In this document: one piece after another, positions 60,876 through 64,000 of the stretch
Layout: every line of letters begins with the position of its first letter
Position numbering within the stretch: position 1 is the first letter of the stretch
Assembly (NCBI GenBank): GCA_026874595.1
Contig: CM049320.1
Location: 47,564,714 to 47,628,713, forward strand
Direction of reading: 5' to 3'
DNA length: 64,000 nucleotides
DNA from: Sipunculus nudus
Taxonomy: Eukaryota > Annelida > Sipuncula > Golfingiida > Sipunculidae
The notes under the pieces: generated by a model
Told to the model about the DNA's origin: nothing
What the model saw: the letters and a program-made list of their open reading frames with translations, nothing else
The model's database searches: none
Translations under genes and position numbers: made by a program

Positions 60876-62068
60876 TTTTTTAGCTCAGCTGACTGTAAGT
60901 CAACTGAGGTAAAGGAATGACGCTTTGTCCGTCGTCCGTCTGGCCATCCGGTCGTTTGTTAGCAGGGTACAAATCGTAACTGCTGGTCCTAGAAACTTAT
61001 AAGGGAACATCCTGGGAGGTCAATTAAATTCTCCTTTGAAACCTGAAATTAGGTCACTGCGACCTATATCCTCCGAGCTATAGGGCTTGAAAGTACCCCC
61101 GAGAATATTAAAAAAATTGATACAAACACCTTCAATATCTTGATAGTTAATGATGGATCGTCTTGGATAGGCAATGGATCTTGCCTTGAATATTGACCAT
61201 GACTAATTGTGTCGGTTCCCGAAAAATGGTGGCGCCACCTGTATTTTTTGTTATTTTAAAGAATATTTTTCTAATTGTAACTATAAAATGACAACAATCA
61301 TGTAAGTTTCTCTGCTGTGATTACATCATGTGAATTTAAGTGGATGCCCTATAGTAATCACCCTGTCTGTCTGTCTATCCATCCGTCCATCCACACATTT
61401 GTTTCCAGATGATAACTCCAGGTTGGATTGAGACATGAATTTCAAACTTGATTTACGTATGGCCCAACACTTAAGCAAGAACCTATATGATTCTTGGGTC
61501 ACGAGGTCAAAGATCGAGGTCACAGGACTCACTTATTTAAATAGATTATGGCTGCATTTTTAGCAAAGCTTTTTATCCCAAACTTTCTATCTTGTGCATT
61601 AAGCTAACTTGCCAGTATGGGGAGACCATAATGAAATTGGGGTCACAAAGTCAAAGGTCATAGTAACAGGGGACATCTGTTTACAAATAAGTTTCCAGAT
61701 GATAACCGTGTCGATTTTGGGGTCCAGAGATCAAAGTTGAAGGTCACAAGAGCCACATCTTTAAAAGATTGTGGATGCACTGTAAATCAAACTTTTCATC
61801 CTTAAATTTCCATCTTTCACACATCGCTTAATTGTCCAAAGTAAAGAAATCTGTAGATTTTGAGGTTACTTGGTCAGAGGCCAGGGTCACTTTTTAAAAG
61901 GTTCTTACAATAATGTAAATGCTGCAAGTTCAAGGGTAATAAATTCCAAGATTTGTTGGTCACAAGGTCATTGCTTAAGGTCACAGGACTGTCATTCTGA
62001 AAATTTCTTTAAAAATATCCTTATAAACAAATTCAGCTGAACGACGAGACCCATGGGTTCCTAGTCGT
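60876..62068. mobile_element. Element A, copy 7 (short-core type), complete but diverged
   Basis: It starts TTTTTTTAGCTCAGCTGAC with hairpin partner GTCAACTGAGGTAAA, then GTCCGTCGTCCGTCTGG. One GGTGGCGCCACC lies at 61228-61239. The second half (61400-61990) is units built around AGGTCA words (for example AAGGTCACAGG). It ends TTCAGCTGAACGACGAGACCC ATGGGTTCCTAGT. Confidence 0.75.
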
Positions 62069-62110
62069 TGAAAATAACTGACTACAGCTATGAGTCTTCC
62101 TAACCGGGTG

Positions 62111-62427
62111 CCTTGGCCTGCTATATCATGAATATTGAACAGGTGCGTGCGTGATGGGGCCGAAATCAAAACGGTCAATCAAATGTAACGTTACTAAAGT
62201 AAACAGTGCAATAAACCGTAACTGGTACACGCCATATCAACAAGATAACATGCACCGCGGAAACCGAATGGCTTTATAATATTGGTTAGATCTGCCAATG
62301 TCAGATGGATAATAGCATCTAGAAATGGTTGCTAAAAAGGAAACAGATTTGCTTTGCTTTGTCCATTGTTGGGTACGTACAGCGAGCATACGCGATTGCT
62401 AATAATGCATGATATAGCAGGCAAGGA
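62111..62427. mobile_element. Possible small foldback/MITE
   Basis: CCTTGGCCTGCTATATCATG at 62111 and its near-complement GCATGATATAGCAGGCAAGG at 62408 form an inverted pair 317 bp apart overall. No target duplication was identified. Confidence 0.5.
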
Positions 62428-62524
62428 AGTCCACTAAGGCAAAGGTATCTAAGAAAGATGACTGTTTAGGACAACACCCTGACCAACAGACTTAGCATGT
62501 TCGAACCTTTAACCAATAACTAGG

Positions 62525-62525
<1 letters not shown>

Positions 62526-62574
<49 letters not shown>
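62526..62574. repeat. Compound (TC)n(AC)n microsatellite
   Basis: About 15 TC repeats switching directly to about 10 AC repeats. Confidence 0.95.
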
Positions 62575-62575
<1 letters not shown>

Positions 62576-62629
62576 TGTAAACACCCTCCCTTGGTTTAGC
62601 TACGTGATGACAGATGGTACAAACTACTG

Positions 62630-63403
62630 CTTCGATCACCGTTATAACAGTCAGTATGCTGCTTTGGTCACCGTTATAACAGTCAGTATGCTGCTTCGCT
62701 CACCGTTATAACAGTCAGTATGCTGCTTCGATCACCGTTATAACAGTTAGTATGCTGCTTCGGTCACCGTTATAACAGTTAGTATGCTGCTTCGGTCCCC
62801 GTTATAACAGTTAGTATGCTTCTTCGATCACCGTTATAACAGTCAGTAGGCCTATGCTGCTTCGATCACCTTCAGAACAGTCAGTATGCTGCTTCGATCA
62901 CTGTTATAAAAGTTAGAATGCTGCTTCGGTCACAATTATATCAGTCAGTATGCTTCTTCGATCCCCGTTATAACAGTTAGTATGCTTCTTTAATCACCGT
63001 TATAACAGTCAGTAGGCGTATGCTGCTTAGATCATCGTTATAACAGTCAGTATGCTGCTTCGATCACTGTTATAAAAGTTAGTATGCTGCTTCGGTCACC
63101 ATTATATCAGTCAGTATGCTTCTTCGATCACCGTTATAACAGTCAGTATTCTTCCTCGATCACCGTTATAACAGTCAGTATGCTGCTTCGATCACCGTTA
63201 TAACAGTTAGTATGCTGCTTCGGTCACCGTTATAACAGTTAGTATGCTGCTTCGGTCCCCGTTATAACAGTCAGTATGCTTCTTCGATCACCGTTATAAC
63301 AGTCAGTATTCTTCTTCGATCACCGTTATAACAGTCAGTATGCTGCTTCGATCACCGTTATAACAGTCAGTATGCTTCTTCGATCACCGTTATAAAATTC
63401 AGT
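62630..63403. repeat. 32-bp minisatellite, about 24 copies
   Basis: The unit is ATCACCGTTATAACAGTCAG plus TATGCTGCTTCG, with T/C variants (GTTAG) and two units carrying an extra AGGCCT or AGGCGT. It contains the 8-bp palindrome GTTATAAC. Confidence 0.95.
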
Positions 63404-63499
63404 ATGCCTGCAGACGTGTTTAATAAGATTACTTGTGTAAATTTCTCTCAACTGTATAATGCTTCTCCGAGAACGCTTTTAAAGCCATGGACTTCGCCG

Positions 63500-63720
63500 G
63501 TCTTTTGCGACTTGTTATTTTACCCCTTTCACACGACAAATGCAAACCGGTTTCAAACCGTTTTGAATGCGCGTTCACGCGGCAAATCAAAGCGTTTTCA
63601 CACCGTTTTGGCCAAAATGGCTTAAATCCAGGTCAGGGGATGGTTTCAAACCATTTTGAATGCGAATCGTTTTATCCGCAATGCTAAAGCGTTGGATGAT
63701 CGCTCTAGAACGGTTTAGAC
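63500..63720. repeat. Diverged direct repeats around AAACCGTTTTGAATGCG
   Basis: AAACCGTTTTGAATGCGCGT (about 63553) and AAACCATTTTGAATGCGAAT (about 63648), with further ACCGTTTT words, form at least two units of about 95 bp. This lies directly beside the MITE copy and may be part of a larger element. Confidence 0.55.
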
Positions 63721-63721
63721 C

Positions 63722-64000
63722 TAAACTGGTACCCCACTTTATTATTGCACTTTGGCAATCATGGAGACGGGCGCACAACGCAATCTTCAGTACTCCTGGT
63801 AAACTGGTTCCAACTCCAATATAATATATATATATATATTAAAAGAATAATCATTACGTTTCCTCGGGGAAGTTTCAAAAATTTGGCTTTACATTTCACG
63901 TCTTATTAATGATTAGATCAATAGATATTAATGATTAATCAATGCTACGTATACTGGAATATCAAATTCAAACTCCATCATTCAATTTTTGTGTAATTCT
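63722..64000. mobile_element. Second copy of the 19-606 MITE, cut by the window end
   Basis: ACTGGTACCCC and GGAGACGGGCGCACAACG match the left TIR. The inner repeat ACTGGTTCCAACTCCA, a short (TA)n and the interior ('catccatcattcaatttttgtg') follow in the same order and orientation as in copy 1. The (TA)n is much shorter here. Confidence 0.8.

Overview
This is animal nuclear DNA, most likely from a mollusc and probably a bivalve. It is AT-rich, with very long introns, many (TA)n tracts, several large minisatellites and layer upon layer of decayed transposons. The bivalve call is an inference from recalled repeat style (left-end hairpin elements followed by CCGT/CTGT-rich runs, cores carrying GGTGGCGCCACC), not from a search.

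Only one host gene is recognisable, and it is complete. ALG3, the ER Dol-P-Man:Man5GlcNAc2-PP-Dol alpha-1,3-mannosyltransferase, runs on the plus strand from an ATG at 2536 to a TAG at 48282. I joined it by hand from nine exons: 2536-2683, 13524-13623, 17684-17831, 19078-19238, 29955-30075, 31085-31290, 34925-34989, 36842-36977 and 48126-48282. They total 1242 nt (413 codons plus stop), all junctions are in phase, and 44.5 kb of the 45.7 kb span is intron. Intron 1 appears to use a GC donor.

The most unusual structure is in ALG3. The 3' splice sites of exons 3 and 4 each sit at the downstream end of a tandem array (47-bp unit, about 26 copies; 76-bp unit, 13 copies) whose unit is a copy of the acceptor plus the first bases of that exon. 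Intron 6 holds a third array (23-bp unit, about 90 copies) that repeats a polypyrimidine-CACAG motif. A 55-bp exact copy of exon 4 coding sequence also lies in intron 4.

Layout: 1-2535 upstream flank with a TIR element; 2.7-13.5 kb intron 1 (foldback element, 58-bp array, LINE remnant, palindrome-core repeats, pogo-like element); 13.6-19 kb exons 2-4, a Ty3/Gypsy remnant and the two exon-junction arrays; 19.2-30 kb intron 4, a stack of Helentron-like elements and nested hAT-like elements; 30-37 kb exons 5-8, the 23-bp array, an L1-like remnant and another hAT-like element; 37-48 kb intron 8, with a hAT inside a Helentron-like element and itself split by a second one; 48.6-51 kb a 50-bp array just past the gene; 51-58 kb LINE and Gypsy remnants; 58.8-60.2 kb a 29/30-bp array; 60.3-64 kb more elements, a 32-bp array, and a second copy of the TIR element seen at the start.

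No RNA gene or CRISPR array was found. The long open frames in the arrays (581 and 620 codons at 31.4-33.4 kb; 414 codons on the minus strand at 59-60.2 kb) are by-products of stop-free repeat units.
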